Both the position numbers and the translations under genes were made by a program. Of a stretch of DNA of 64,000 nucleotides, positions 23,530 through 39,678 are shown piece after piece. The stretch is from Trileptium ribeirensis (lineage: Eukaryota > Nematoda > Enoplea > Enoplida > Thoracostomopsidae). The notes beneath the pieces were generated by a model, which saw only the letters and a program-made list of their open reading frames with translations, was not told the DNA's origin and searched no databases. The stretch covers positions 34,837-98,836 of the forward strand of contig JASANE010017517.1 in the NCBI GenBank assembly GCA_030248225.1, given 5' to 3'. The stretch's first letter is position 1. Each line of letters opens with the position of its first letter.

Positions 23530-25250
23530 GCCCGATGGATCAGTTTTCTAAAGGACCGTTGATCCGGCCCTTATAAATCAAAAATTTAGGTCGAGCTCAG
23601 TCTGTGCAAGATTTCAGAGGGAAAGACTGACAAATTAGGAAATTTAAATTTTAGGTTTGCCCCACCTGTATTTGACTTCCATCTACCTGGATACAATTTT
23701 GATCCCTGCCCCCATTCTCTAAACTTGACGTAAATTCATACATTAGCATTATCAACTTTGTACATTGTGCACTTGTGAATCGTTAGACCCACGACGATCA
23801 TGAGGATCGATACAGCATTATCGTAGGTCAAATTACCTTTTATAACCGTGTCGAAAATAGTGAGTGTAATTGCAGTGCGAAAATAGTGAGTCTAATTGCA
23901 GTGCAGTTTTGTTGACCGCCCTGCGCACCAGCTTTTAAGAATTCGAGTACCCGAATCATCAGTTATGAGTTTATCGTTTAGATTTTTCTTAATCACCTAT
24001 AGTTTCGTTACTGTTTTTCTTGGAAACTCAGGATACTGTCCCGCCGAGTCGAGCGTGACCGTAGGCTTCGAGCGAGCCCTGATTTAAGCTCAAAATCTGA
24101 CGATTTAGCAGTTTCCCTGGATCCGACTCAATCTAGCGCCTTATCAAACAAATTTCGCTGAGAATGCAAAATATTTTTCCTATGGTTGATAGGCTAAGTT
24201 TTATATACGCGACAGTGTAAAATTTTAGTAGATTTTGTTATTAGGAAAATCTGAAGCATTAGAAAAGCTGGTCCCAATCTTCTCCTACCGGGACCTATAC
24301 GTCGCTTAATTGATACTTCTCCTCGCAACTTACCCTGGCGTACGAGCATTAGACACTACGATGGAAATTTGCCGAATATCTTTAGGTCACCAGCGAATAG
24401 AGATGTGAACGTCGATATTACATATCGTTAATGTCATTTTTATGGACAACCGCGTAGGAGCCTGGATAACGTTACCGAGAAAAGTTTTATTCTTCACTTC
24501 AAGGGTAAAGTTTTTAGCGAGCACAGATCGTTCTGTTGTACATCGTTCATGGAAAATATTTTTAACAACAGTCACCTAGTCGTCGATTACACGTATGCGT
24601 GCGATGAAAATGTTATGTCGTACTTGCGTAGACCTCTATCATATATTTGTATGCCGATATTTATGAATTATTTTGAGTATGTACCAATGTTATTTGTTCA
24701 GTTATACCCTTACTTATTCGCTGTAACCTATTGTACCATGCCTTTCGTAAGACAATCCGTATCATGTATCGTAGCGGTGTCGATCACAAGTTGTCGTCAC
24801 TAGGATGAGCAAAATCGGACCCGTAATCCCATGGTGTACGCTTAGTCCCACCGTACCCCGCTGTACATTTGTTTTGCCGCCTTTAGCTAACCTGAACCAA
24901 TTTTGTTAACCGGAGTTTCCTAGCAGTAGCAAGCGAGCAGTTAGTTATTCGGATACAACTGAATTATACGCCGTGTTGTACTTTCCGTTATCCCTACCCG
25001 TTTTCGAGTAAGGTAAGCGCAGCTGCGGTGAAAGAGCAGACTTCACGCCTGATCTATAATACAGCTGTGGGAGTTCCATGAAAAAGGCGATGACTCCGAC
25101 ATTTGCGATTTTCCCCTTGATTTTGTCCGACCTACTCGTTGTAGCGTGCCGTCTATCGTATTTTGTTGTACCAATTGTATTACCATCTTCTGATGTACCC
25201 TTGTGCGGATAGACGATTCTGGCTTATCAATAAATACAAAAACCAAACCC
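23530..25250. other. Degraded LTR-like DNA, no gene recognised
   Basis: The block at 23587-23655 (CAGTCTGTGCAAGATTTC, AAAGACTGACAAATTAGG) resembles 44605-44670 upstream of the NADAR gene. This suggests an old relative of that element's leader. An ORF at 24549-24803 (+) is hydrophobic and unrecognised. AATAAATA lies at 25229. Confidence 0.35.
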
Positions 25251-25559
25251 AAGGTGTTTCGTGTTTTGATGACAAATGTAGCGCTACGTATCCAAAGGAG
25301 TTTGAAACGTCGCCCCTATCGACGATCCACGTTCAGGCTTGACGGGCAGAAATAGCAAGCCTTAGCGTGACTCGTTGATTCACTGAGAATGTGACTGAGT
25401 ACGACTCGTGGGACATGAAAATGTACACCCCTCCCCACTTTCGCTGAACGTCAAACCGAACCCTCAATCCGACGTTAAACGTCTACGGATTTGTTGGACC
25501 CTAGTAGGAGCCACTGTCTAAATAAAATAACGTTCAGGAAGGTAGAGATCACCAATCCA

Positions 25560-25858
25560 AAACTTGTTAACACTTAAGGAATAATGGCATGGTCTCTTTA
25601 GCCTGTGAGCAGGTGACGGAGCCAACCTACCTACGGTCCCCAAAGGTAGTACCACTTAGACTACTGTGCAACCCGTCCGGCAGGATCAGAACACATCATG
25701 TGAAGCGGTCCTGCGGCTTGCTAAGCTCCGTAACTTCTTTGGACTGACCCAAAAAAAGGAATGAATCCATTAGGCCCTCCCTCGAGGGTACGATAGTCGG
25801 GGTCGTATGGGCATTGCGTTTTGGAAGTGCGCAATGCAGCAGCGTCACGTAGATATTA
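25560..25858 (-). repeat. Family B LTR-like repeat, reverse orientation
   Basis: Read minus from 25858, it starts TGTAATATC and continues GTGACGCTGCTGCAT, CAATGCCCATACGACCCCG, and GGAGCTTAGCAAGCCGCAGG. It aligns with 14434-14700 and also with 38100-38440 downstream. Confidence 0.55.
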
Positions 25859-25899
25859 CATATATCTTACATATTTTTGGTAGACGCGAGCTTAATATT

Positions 25900-26689
25900 T
25901 GTTTTTATAACTGCTACATAAACAACATTAGTATTATACCAAAAACCAATAGTGCTTCGTAGAAAAAACTACGTGCTTGCGATGACAAAATATCCAATAT
26001 ATAAAATTTTTTTGGTGATTTTTAAGAGCATAACTTTTCTCTTGATTATTATAGGGAAAACAGGGAACTGTGCTGGTTCGATTTTTGAAAACATCTTCAA
26101 AGTTAGAGATTTAGCCACTTTGAGTGGTATTTTGCTTCCTAATATTTTGTTAAAGTTGAGGGATTTTATTTTATTAATAATTCGTATCATTTTGACAAAA
26201 TAGCATAGATGTTTCGACATAACGAATAATGTGTAAGCTAATTTTCATATTGATTTTTTGAAATCAATTTATCTGGAGTAGGAAAAACGATATCTTAAAT
26301 GCCTACAAGGAAACAACGACCACACACAATCTTCATTAGTAACTTCAGTTTGAAATACATTTCGTGCTTACTAGTGAGAATATTTTGTCCCACAATATTG
26401 TCATATTGGAGCCACTTGTAACGTACTGTGACACCTAGAAATAAACGCCAAATTTTCGCGAATCGTTTGTTAAATATTCACGAATGACTCCCAAAAAGTT
26501 TGTGACTAGCAACTGAATAGCTGTTAATTTTTCGCGAACGATTCGCAAAAAATTAGCTTTTATTTCTGAGCATGACTGTACTACAAATTAATATTTTCTG
26601 GGTATAACAGGTTTTTAGCATTTGAAATAGTGGTAATTAATATTAAGAAATAAGTATGCAGAAAATGCAATAAACTAAAATGTAATGGG
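25900..26689. other. No gene recognised
   Basis: AT-rich DNA. Overlapping open frames on both strands at 25952-26220 come from low complexity. TTCGCGAA words at 26455-26560 echo the cluster at 6163-6325. Confidence 0.35.
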
Positions 26690-27080
26690 TCAAAAAACTG
26701 GGAGGGGGTCTGACTAGTGGATCAAAAACGTGGAGAACTCTGCATTTAGTGGGTCGAAAACGTGGGAGAGTCTGAAAAGTGATTCAAAAACATGGAGAGC
26801 TTAGAATTTAGTGCGTCAAAAACCTGCGCGTGTCTGATCTTAGGTTTTCAAAAGCTGGCTGGGGTATAAGTCGGCTGTTGAAAACCTGGAGGGGGTCTGG
26901 ATGTGGTAGTACAAGAAGATGGATGGAGTTGGTCATGTTTTCGGCCTGCTTGCTGAGTCAAACACCTGGGAGGTCAAAGGCGAAAACGACAGTGACGTAC
27001 CGCGAGCGTTAATATGGGAAAGCTAAAGAATGTCACACTCTCCAGCAGAGTCGACCATCATCGGCTCTTGGTAATATTTA
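26690..27080 (+). repeat. GGTCAAAAACGTGGGAG minisatellite with hairpin tail, upstream of SMG1 exon c
   Basis: About six diverged copies of a 40 to 50-bp unit (GTGGGTCAAAAACGTGGGAGGGTCTGA) run from 26690. They are followed by AAGCTAAAGAATGTCACACTCTCCAGCAGAGTCGACCATCATCG (27020-27063). The tail matches 32282-32330 and 32658-32706. It ends about 40 bp before the acceptor of the next SMG1 exon. Confidence 0.65.
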
Positions 27081-27104
27081 TTATTTTATGTAGTCTGATT
27101 TCAG

Positions 27105-27367
27105 ATACTGAATTCTCTGATTCAGCGTTCGAACAAGAAATCGGGCCTTTCGCTCCAGCTTACGAAAATAAGTCCCATGCTAGCAAATCTCAATTCTACG
27201 ATGATACCTATGCCAGGAATCAATCCATTTGCAACTCGTGATTCCAATAATGCAAAAGACAATGCAACGTCTCTTGTTACCATTGTATCAGTAGAACACC
27301 ATGTCTCGGTGTTGCCAACGAAAACCAAACCGAAGAAATTTTATTTTCTAGGCTCCGATGGAAAAAG
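27105..27367 (+). CDS. SMG1: SMG1 exon c: start of the kinase domain
   Basis: Acceptor GATTTCAG ends at 27104. Then come 87 codons plus two bases and donor GTTAGT at 27368. The exon encodes the end of the linker (LTKISPMLANL and MIPMPGINPF at about residues 23 to 40, family pattern EISP.LA and IPMPG). The hallmark VLPTKTKPKKFYFLGSDGK closes it. This is the first strand of the PIKK kinase N-lobe, nearly identical to SMG1 of other animals and plants. The stop-free frame starts exactly at the acceptor and joins exon b in phase 0. Strong recognition. Confidence 0.93.
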
Positions 27368-28879
27368 GTTAGTGTCTCAAATTTGCGCCTGTTGGCTGTG
27401 CGATGCTGTAGTAACCCGAATTTGACGTGTCCGTATGATTTCAACATGAGAGGTTTCATCCCGATAAATAATACTCTGTGGAATATTAATAAAGTCACTG
27501 TGGAAATTATAATATTTCTCGAAATTTCTCGAGCTTTCTCGAATTAAAACATAGAGGTAACATTTTTGAAACTATTTGCTAAATGTATTCATCCTTTTTA
27601 AGAACTAAACCACAATCTTAATATCATCTTTGCATTTGGAAAGAACTCATCACTTTGAAATTCTGAATCAAGCACTTGAAATCGGAATGCCTTTAACATG
27701 CGACTGTTTAATTCTAGGTTCACTGTATTTTTCACACTAGATGAAATAACGTGTAGTAGTAGTTTATATTTTCCATTTACTAATCGTTCTTTCACAAAAG
27801 AACTCATTATAAACGTGGGATAATCTATAATTAAAAGTGCATGCGTTTTGTACGGTAAGTTTTTCTGCACGCTGAATACGTGGATTTGGTTATTTAGAGG
27901 TTAGTACGAATATTTAATGCAATTTCAGAGGTTCTCAATGGATTTAGGGTTGGCAAACCCTATTTCCATGCCACGTCTTACTTCGATTCAGTCATATGTT
28001 ATATTGCTTTCATAGATTTAGAATAATGTCTATAGATTTTTGTTACGTTGAATTAGAATCCATCATAACTCTACCATATATTTTCATGTTTTCAAGTTGT
28101 TTAAGGTCGCGCGGCGTCAAACTAGATTTACCGGAAGATAGCTCGATAGTTTATTGATAGTCGCAAATGATTTGTTACTTATTATACAAAGCGCCTATAT
28201 CTTCGAATGCCAACTACCGTAAAAATTGTTGGACTTGAATAATAGAAAAAGACGAAACAAAAAGAAAAGCAACAAGCTAAATTAGAAGCATAAACGTAAA
28301 GAATGTAGTTTGTAGTCACTATTCGATGACATGTTGTTTTCTGCTCCTTTAGATAAGGTATTAATGTAGGGTTTGTGACACGCATAAAACCGTTGTGTCG
28401 GTTTTGATTACCCTATTAGGCTGTTAGACCGACATTTCAAGCTTCAGTGGTTTCGGTATTTTTACGGCGGCATATAACCAAACAGACCCATCAGCACCGC
28501 GACCACAACATTACTTACTCCCAGATGTGAGTGTTACGGTGACTTGTTTGTCAACTAGTTTGCGTTATGTGTGGGAATGTTTTAACAGTTATGTGTTTAA
28601 ACCACTCGTCTAATGTGGGCATTTGAAACTTTATAGCATATCAGCTATCGAAACTGAATGAGTAGCAGGACGGTGGCGCCTAATATTATTAAAACCAACC
28701 GCTCCTACCGGTGACAGAGCTTTTAATGTAGGTAAAGTGTCGCACCGAAGCACAATAGCCTAAATCGCATAAACCGACCTAAATCATTACAAAATAAATG
28801 GAATAGCTTTATTTCACCAAGAACAGAAAGAAAACATTTATTATATCGAACAAGTACAATTACAATCAGAATTAACTGC
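27368..28879. other. SMG1 intron, dispersed repeat only
   Basis: No gene seen. The segment at about 27870-27960 (GATTTGGTTATTTAGAGG ... GGATTTAGGGTTGGC) is related to the repeat at 37560-37990. The minus frame at 27598-27870 has no recognised motif. Confidence 0.35.
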
Positions 28880-29115
28880 TTATAAAATCGAACGCAGACG
28901 AAATCGAACGAAAACGCAATCGATCGACCTTCGTTTAAACGAAATTCGTTAAATTAAACGCAAACTAACATTTTTCATTAAAATATTTTTTTATTTCAAC
29001 ACAATCGAGATTCGTTAAATTAAACGCGAACTAACATATTTTTTTAATTTTTGACGCAATCGCAATTCGTTAAATTAATCGAATTTCGTTTAAACGCAAA
29101 CGATCAAAACCGAAA
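28880..29115. repeat. Diverged tandem repeat built on TTCGTTAAATTAAACG
   Basis: Three copies with period about 60 to 67 bp (28943, 29010, 29065), each followed by CGAACTAACAT and an A/T run. They are flanked by CGAAATCGAACG-type short motifs. Confidence 0.65.
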
Positions 29116-31724
29116 TTGGAACTGTAGTTGTGCCACACTAATCAACAACTACTCAAGACTGGCTGGAAAACCTTAAGAATGCTTGGTTGCGAGTAACTGC
29201 AAGCTGTGAGTTCTTGTTCCAACCAAAATGACAAATTTATTAAGTTTTATCTGTCAACAAGTGCATAAAAACCGGAGATTACTGCTGTTGTTTTGACTCT
29301 CATGTTTCATGACATTTGCTCAACCGTCAGCCGATAAGACGCCGGAAATCTTAGTATTCCTTTCTTCGAACCGCAATATGCCAACAACATACTGCTATGT
29401 GTACGTTAAACACAAAACCTGTTACATTGGCATTCCCAAACTGCCTCGAAAGCACCTGGGGGAACTGTACTGGGGCGTACCGAATTATGGGGCATCTGTT
29501 TACTGAGATTCGATTTCTTCAGGTCTAACTGGGACGACTCTCAGGTGGAAATTAGCGGGTTGAAAAACGTGGAAATGCTATAAATAACGGTTCACAGCTA
29601 ATGTTTAATAATAATGTGCATTATATGGTGAAACGTTATCTGCAGACGGAAATTTGAGTGTTTTAGCCCAGCAGGACTAAAATTTCGGTCTTTTAAGAGC
29701 TCCACAAAGAAATTTTTTTCATATTTTCCCCAAATAAAAATTGGCTTATTTTTAGTCATGCAGGAAACTACGAAGGGTCGCCTGAACTGGTAAAGTCGAA
29801 AGATACCTTGGCTGACCTGGGGGAACCTTGAGAGGCCGAAATATGGAGGGTCTCTGCCCCCTCTGTTACATGTATGTGATTACGCAAATTAAACCACGTC
29901 ACTCAGTTTCAGTCTCGCTTGCGAGATACTAGAATAGTTATTCACGTAACACATTTATTTAAAGAAGTTGTTGAATTCTGAGTGTTAACGAACAATTCCT
30001 ACTTTATATTGTAGTGAAATTTGACACTACAATTTGGCGTCCATAACTCAAACTTGAGTTGTCCGATCATCTTGGGCGATAGCTGTAGAAATAATCGGCT
30101 TATTTTTTGTGCGCATTTTTGTGGCCGAAAACAAATGCCAGCTTCTTTCTCTAGTAAGATTAAGACGAATAATGTTGGCTCGGGTCAAATTGAAATTTGA
30201 GTCCGAAAAAATTTGTTTCTCGATAAAGGCTATAGATATTTCCTTCAAATAAGGTTCGTTTTGAAGAGCTGCAGGTAAAGTTCTTGGAACTGTATAATAA
30301 AGCTTTTGCTCAAGGTTACCATTGTATCAGTATAGAGTCCAAAAACGATCTTTAAAATGAGCTTACGAGACTTGAAATACAGGAAAATGATCATATTTTC
30401 ACAACCAATATCTTTTTGACAAGCTCTATACAGCTACATCATGCGTTATTGTGGTAATTACCTATGTTGTAGAATAGACTCATAATTTAAAAAGTTGGTT
30501 CGACAAATAGACTGGTCCGCCAAGTATTCACTGTAGAGTAAGCGCGAAATATCTTTCACAATACAGTATCGCAATCAAGAGTTTCTGGATTGGATTTTAT
30601 ACATTCGTCACTTCGTCTACGCTCTAGCAAATCATATGCAAAACTGAAATATTCCAGCTCCGCGTAAAAGCTAGAGACGGAAGAATTTGCTAACGTGTAC
30701 TTCGAAAGTAGTTCCTAAATGCCAAATATATTAGTTATTAGATTTTATTCATAAGAAACTAATTTTGGGATTTTGTTTTGTAAACAAGTTGTGGGTCCAA
30801 CTGTTTTCACAGTATTGTAGCCGAGATTATATGAATCATACTGCCGTCTGTCAACCGTTTTATACTGTCGTTATTTTCTTGGACGCTTCTCAGAAATTAT
30901 TTTGCATTCTTCCGATGGAATGATTTCCACATATTCAATATTACATTAGCTCCCACATTTGCGAATTATTACTAAGGTCCGATGACAGAGTACAAGTAAA
31001 GATTTTCTACTAAGTGCGCGATCACTATTTGCGATACATCGACACGCAGTCGCCGCGTTGTTTATTTCCTATTTCATACGTAGTCCGCTAACACAGTCCG
31101 ATTCAGCATGTAAATTTAATGAACGTAGAGAAACATTCGAAATGCCGAAAATATGAATGTCCGCAAATTGCGTTCCTATATCACGGAGCCCCTGTTCCGT
31201 TCTTTAAATTGCGGGTACCGGTGGCAGAAATGCGAACACATTTTTTGAACTATTCGTGTCTGTGATTTTGACAAGATAAAACCACGTTGTTCGCGTGCGC
31301 ACATAAAGTGGACTCTTGCATTTATTTTCTGAGTAGCATAATTATCCAAAAAACTATCCATATGTGTTAAAAGTGATTCTAGGTAGTTCAATCAGTGAGT
31401 TCTACAGCTTGTGCAACAGTTTTTTTGCAGAGCAGCCAGCCGTTCAACAGCTATGAGTCGATGCTTAACAATCCCAGAAAACATAAGTTTTTAAAGTTTT
31501 GGTTAAGCGAGTTTCATGTTTACTACAAGCGAACGATAGGCTTATACTCTCGCTTATATTGATAAACGTACTGATAGTGTCGTTTTCAGTCAGCTATGGT
31601 ATGTTTTATTTTTCCTCTTGGATGGTGCAGAAGATTATGAGTATTATTAACAGTCAAATTTTGATATTTTTCAACAATATTAGTTGTACCAACAGTCGAT
31701 GATGATCTATCACAAAGTGGGCCA
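29116..31724. other. SMG1 intron, no gene recognised
   Basis: A few short open frames (29309-29506 +, 30048-30248 -, 31176-31391 -) have no recognisable family. The stretch 29660-29860 may be distantly related to 2200-2285. Nothing else is supported. Confidence 0.3.
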
Positions 31725-32210
31725 TGAACATTATTACGCCACCCATAATGTTCTTAGGCCACCATATTCTGACCCCTCCCATGTTCTAGGACAACCACAA
31801 CCACCCCCATGTTCTTGCACCACTAAATATATATCACTTATGTGTTCAATGACCACTATAATTCTACCCCTCCCATGTTCATGGACCAATAAATTACGCC
31901 CCGCTCATATTGTTTGACCACTATTTCTGACCACATCCAACCCCTGGTTCATGGGTCACTAAATTAGATGAAAAACAATTTTCGAAAATTGTTTTATCTA
32001 ATTAGCAAGTACATAATCCTGGTGTCTCAAATAGTGGTTCATGAACATGGGTGGAGTGTAATTTAGTGGCCCATGAGCATGGGAAGCGTATATATTTAGT
32101 GGTCCAAGAACATGGGAGGGCATAAGCAGGTGGTCCAAGAATATGTGTGGCGTCTGAATGTGTTGGTCTAAAAACATGGGTGGGCTGCTAGTCATGTCTA
32201 TGACCCTCAA
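31725..32210. repeat. Inverted minisatellite around a perfect palindrome
   Basis: Units like CCTCCCATGTTCATGGACCAC (31770-31950) face their reverse complements GTGGTCCAAGAACATGGGAGG (32030-32190). In the middle, 31959-32005 is an almost perfect palindrome centred on CAATTTTCGAAAATTG with CTAA/TTAG ends. The right half is related to the minisatellite at 26690. Confidence 0.7.
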
Positions 32211-32281
32211 AGTGCGTCGTGAATCTGGGAGGATTAAGAATGAAAATGACCGCGTCGTGCCGTGGATGAAAATCACGAATA

Positions 32282-36166
<3,885 letters not shown>

Positions 36167-36369
36167 TGCAATCCACCTGCACAGGCTCAAGAACACCAAC
36201 AACATTCGTCGGCGTTGCGGCCAAGCGAATTATTTTACGGGAAGTTAAGCGATATTTTGCAAAAGAAAGGCATTCATGAAATCTCTAACAGAAAAGATTG
36301 GCCCATCAGCGCTGTCAAGGAAGTGTTGAGTGATTTGATTAGTGAAACACCAAGTGATTTACTTCAAAA
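36167..36369 (+). CDS. SMG1: SMG1 exon e: kinase insert between N- and C-lobe
   Basis: Acceptor TGCTTCAG ends at 36166. Then come 67 codons plus two bases and donor GTACGT at 36370. After a Gln-rich lead (QAQEHQQHSS), the conserved LRPSELFYGKLSDIL, RKDWPISAVKEVLSDLI and ETPSDLLQK match SMG1's PRPSELYY..I, RRDWP...M..VL.EL and .TP..LL.KELW. The residue after LLQ is split with the exon at 57220, giving K-E-L-W. Phase, spacing and motif all agree. Confidence 0.95.
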
Positions 36370-37559
36370 GTACGTACTAAAAATTCGATGTTGGTAGTTC
36401 GTCTGTAAGTAGCAGCAAACAAGACGTCTAGGGCGGTAAACGTTGCTGACACTTGATTTTGAAGCTTGTTATCTAGACCAAAGCGTTGATTGTTACTGTA
36501 TGCTTCTTATTATACTAACAGTTAGCGTTGCCTTTGTAACAGATTTATTCTGGGTCGTCACTGCTAGATTATTTCTACTCATACTTCACTGGATAACATT
36601 AAAACATAAGGCTTTAGAAATTAGCCAAAACTGGCCGAACGTTGCAGATCATTGAGAAAGTTGCCAAATAATCAAATAACCATCACATAATTTTGATTGC
36701 TACTGTGCATGAGTATGATTTTATGAATGTATCATGATTTTTATTGCGTACGATCATGTTTGAAGAAAATTATGTCATATGCGTATAACTGAAGATCTAT
36801 TTTCCTTCATGATCATATTCATATGTAAATTATTGTGCGAAATCTTGCGATTGTTCCATTGTGTCATTCAAACGGAGCGAGGTGATTAAAGATTACACTA
36901 TATTGCGCAAAAATAGTTTGAAAGTTGTTGAAACGGAGCTGCGAAGCAAGCTGAGATTCCATTGAGGGCGCCAAGAAAAACTTTTCTTTTTTTCTGTCGC
37001 TGTCATTTACAACTCATTTTCGGATTAACAGATTTCGGCAAATTTTTTGTTCAATAGCAAAACTTGATGATGTGCTCTTTAGTTGAATGCGAACAGCTCA
37101 GATCCTATTGCAGGGCCAAAATGGCAAAAAACAGGTTTTTTCAAGGGTTATTTGCCAAATCTGGCCTTACGGGTACTAGTGTTTCGCACTCCATTATCTA
37201 TAGACACAGGCTTTGCATTGAAAAAATGGAGACCACCTAACCAGCTCATTGAGATGTACAACTTTGCCGACCACGACTTTTTGTGCGGCCACTCTCTGGG
37301 CCGCTATAGGCCCAGATATAGTTCGCCGGCCCTTTGCCAAAAATAAGGATTTTTCAAATTTTGGCATGTTATTTTGTGTTTTTACCTTGCAATGGATGCC
37401 TTGTAAATTAGATTATCAAGCATGATACATACAATGGCTTTGCTATCTTGCGACCAACTTGACTGTACTGTACGTTTCATGGGTTTCAATGGTTTTACGG
37501 TCGACGAACCCGATTTCTTTTCATTTGTTTGGTCATGAATTGTGTGCAGGGAATCAAAA
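36370..37559. other. SMG1 intron, no gene recognised
   Basis: 37083-37346 (+) is an open frame with GC-richer sequence (GGCCACTCTCTGGGCCGC) but no recognisable protein motif. Otherwise AT-rich DNA. Confidence 0.3.
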
Positions 37560-37990
37560 TGACCTTTAAATGGCGTTTTATAAAGTCTGAATACAATGAT
37601 TTGGTTATCTAGTATCCAGCGTGCATATTTCGTGCCAAAATAGTGTATATGGAGGCTTTTCGGTATTCTGAATACAATGGTTTCATTATATAGAGGCAAG
37701 CACGAATATTTCTTGCATTTCCAAAGGGTTTTAATGTGTTTATGGTCAATAACCTGATTTTCAGAATATAGTGCGTCTTCAGTAGTTTGGTTATGTGTTG
37801 AGTACATAGAGGGTGCTAATAATGGTTTATATATAAGCTTTTGGTACGTTGCATACTATATTATTTGGTTATGTAGAGACCAGCATAAATTAATTGAAGC
37901 GTTTTTAGTTGTTTTCGATGGGCTTAGGGTCGCTGAGGTTTTTCAATTGGTTCAAGATTTCCAGACACTTTAGGTTGGTATATGTAATAT
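37560..37990. repeat. Diverged tandem repeat, unit about 110 bp
   Basis: Three to four copies of the pattern TTCTGAATACAATGGTTTGGTTATCTAGAG ... CAGCACGAATATTTC. Copies lie near 37585, 37670 and 37850. A single related piece lies at 27870-27960. The minus frame at 37382-37807 arises across these repeats and is not convincing as a gene. Confidence 0.5.
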
Positions 37991-38099
37991 GCCGAATTTT
38001 CGGCACTACGAAGTTTCCAAATGTAGTGCGCTTAACACACGGCTAAATTGTAAGCTCCAGGGATCACCAAATTTTTAGATTTTGGTGTAATTTTTACAC

Positions 38100-38440
38100 T
38101 CAGACCCAAAAAGCTGTGGAGCTTAGCAAGCCGCAGCGGGACGTGTTCGGATTCCGCCAGATTGGTTGCTCACGTCGTCTAAGTGGTGCTACCTTTAAGG
38201 TCCCCAGGAAGTTGGATCAGTCACCTACTCACAAATGCCGAGGAGTCCATACGGCTGCTCCTTATTCTGGTTTCACTTGGAAGTTTATTTAATTCGAACG
38301 GAAACTCATCATTGGAATCATTTTATCTCCATTTTCGTTTAACGCCAGTGGCCCCCATTAGAGTCCACAGTTCATGGGTACTTAACGTGGGATCATTTAC
38401 TTTCCTAATTATTATCGAGTGGCGGAACAGGTTCCTCGTT
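38100..38440 (+). repeat. Family B LTR-like repeat fragment
   Basis: CAGACCCAAAAAGCTGTGGAGCTTAGC and AAGGTCCCCAGGAAG match 14560-14660. Further on, ATTGGAATCATTTTATCTCC to CCAGTGGCCCCCATTAGAG matches the reverse copy near 25500-25540. Confidence 0.5.
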
Positions 38441-39167
38441 TCTTATTCCCGAATGGACTTAGCCAATTCAACTGTTTAAATGGAACAGTTGCGTGTTAAT
38501 ATTTTTGTGGCCAGCGGTGGGGTTTGACAGTTTTCGACCTCAGGCCTGAACGCGGTTTTTGACCTGGGGCGATATTTCAAACCCCATATACCTTATCACT
38601 ACTCGTTGAGCACTAATGCACGCAGGGACGCGGTTGGATTTTCTTCAGATTGATAAGAGCATCAAGCACATAACGGTTCACAGAACAATGTAACAACCGT
38701 TATCAATGAACGGTTAGAAGATACAACAGTAACAATTATCCAGTCGGGCCAAACGACTTCCTTGCGGAACATACACAACTGTGAGTAAATATCTTCGTAA
38801 CGCTGACACACCTGTGGTAAGACGGTTGCGCTAGTCCTACCTAGTGGAGAAACAGCAACGACAAAATGCTTCGGGGATACAGCTAGACTTACAACAGCAC
38901 CTTATGCTAACTGTTCCGTATTGCCAAAAAGCGGACTCGGGCAAGCTGAAGGTTAAAATCATAAAATCGTGATTGACTCGAGGAAGGCAACGAAATAATA
39001 TCGATTCGATGATACGTTTTCGGGACAAATCGTGGTACGACGAGGTCTTACCACAACGAAGTCTATTCTACTCGGGGATATAGATACAGTAGGTTGTGAA
39101 TATGGTACAATAATAAATTATATTGATACTTGCAACGAAAGTAGCATTAACACAACAAAATTGATAG

Positions 39168-39245
39168 TGTAACAGATCCATGCTGGATCGTTACGAGATA
39201 GGTTAATCGTGGCCACATACTAATGGCCAACATTCATGCATTCGG
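39168..39245 (+). repeat. Family A LTR-like repeat, detached 5' end
   Basis: TGTAACAGATCCATGCTGG to ACATTCATGCATTCGG, nearly identical to 48703-48780. The match stops abruptly at 39245, where the OTU/integrase segment begins. The rest of the repeat resumes at 41183. Confidence 0.75.
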
Positions 39246-39675
39246 ATGTTGACATGCTGAATCATAATTGCGTCTGCCGATCTCCGTTTCAAAGTCAGCG
39301 ATGCAGGATGGCAGAACCAACACTTTTTGTACCAAATCTTCCATAAAGCAAGACATCCGATCCAAGACAATTTGCCGTTGCGATGATTTCAGCCTCAGTC
39401 GCCCAAGTAGCATCTGTAGACATGTGCTCAATGTGTTTGCTCGCCTCGCCATCGATAAATTCTTTTAAATCATTCGTGATTGCAACCATATGAGCAACAA
39501 TTACATCTCTGAATTTTAAATGATTCAGTTCTGAACCACTCAAAATATAACTAATGCATCTGAAGAAGCAGCTACCGTCTCCTTTAACGTCATGACTTCG
39601 ACTTGGGGAATTATTCAGATGGATAAGCCCAATATTTGGAATAACTCGAAGCCGCAGCTCATTTTTTTTTCGCAA
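39246..39675 (-). pseudogene. OTU-type cysteine protease domain, C-terminal to integrase
   Basis: In the minus frame 39675-39295, SHDVKGDGSCFFRCISYIL is the OTU signature (D..GDG[SN]C with the catalytic Cys). It is followed by a helix with LKFRDVIVAHM, then TDATWATEAEIIATANCL, the second conserved OTU block, and VLLYGR. The frame then shifts (continuing as ...FETEIGRRNYDSACQ). The final catalytic His block was not seen before the junction with family A DNA at 39245, so the domain is truncated. OTU proteins cleave ubiquitin-type conjugates. Fused after a Gypsy-like integrase, this matches a retroelement-derived arrangement known in KRBA2-like proteins. Only about 100 residues of the domain remain. 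Confidence 0.8.
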
Positions 39676-39678
39676 CCT

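Noticed and set aside
37382..37807. 141-codon minus-strand ORF as a gene
   Set aside because: It spans a diverged tandem repeat, and its product repeats the same words. No known motif.
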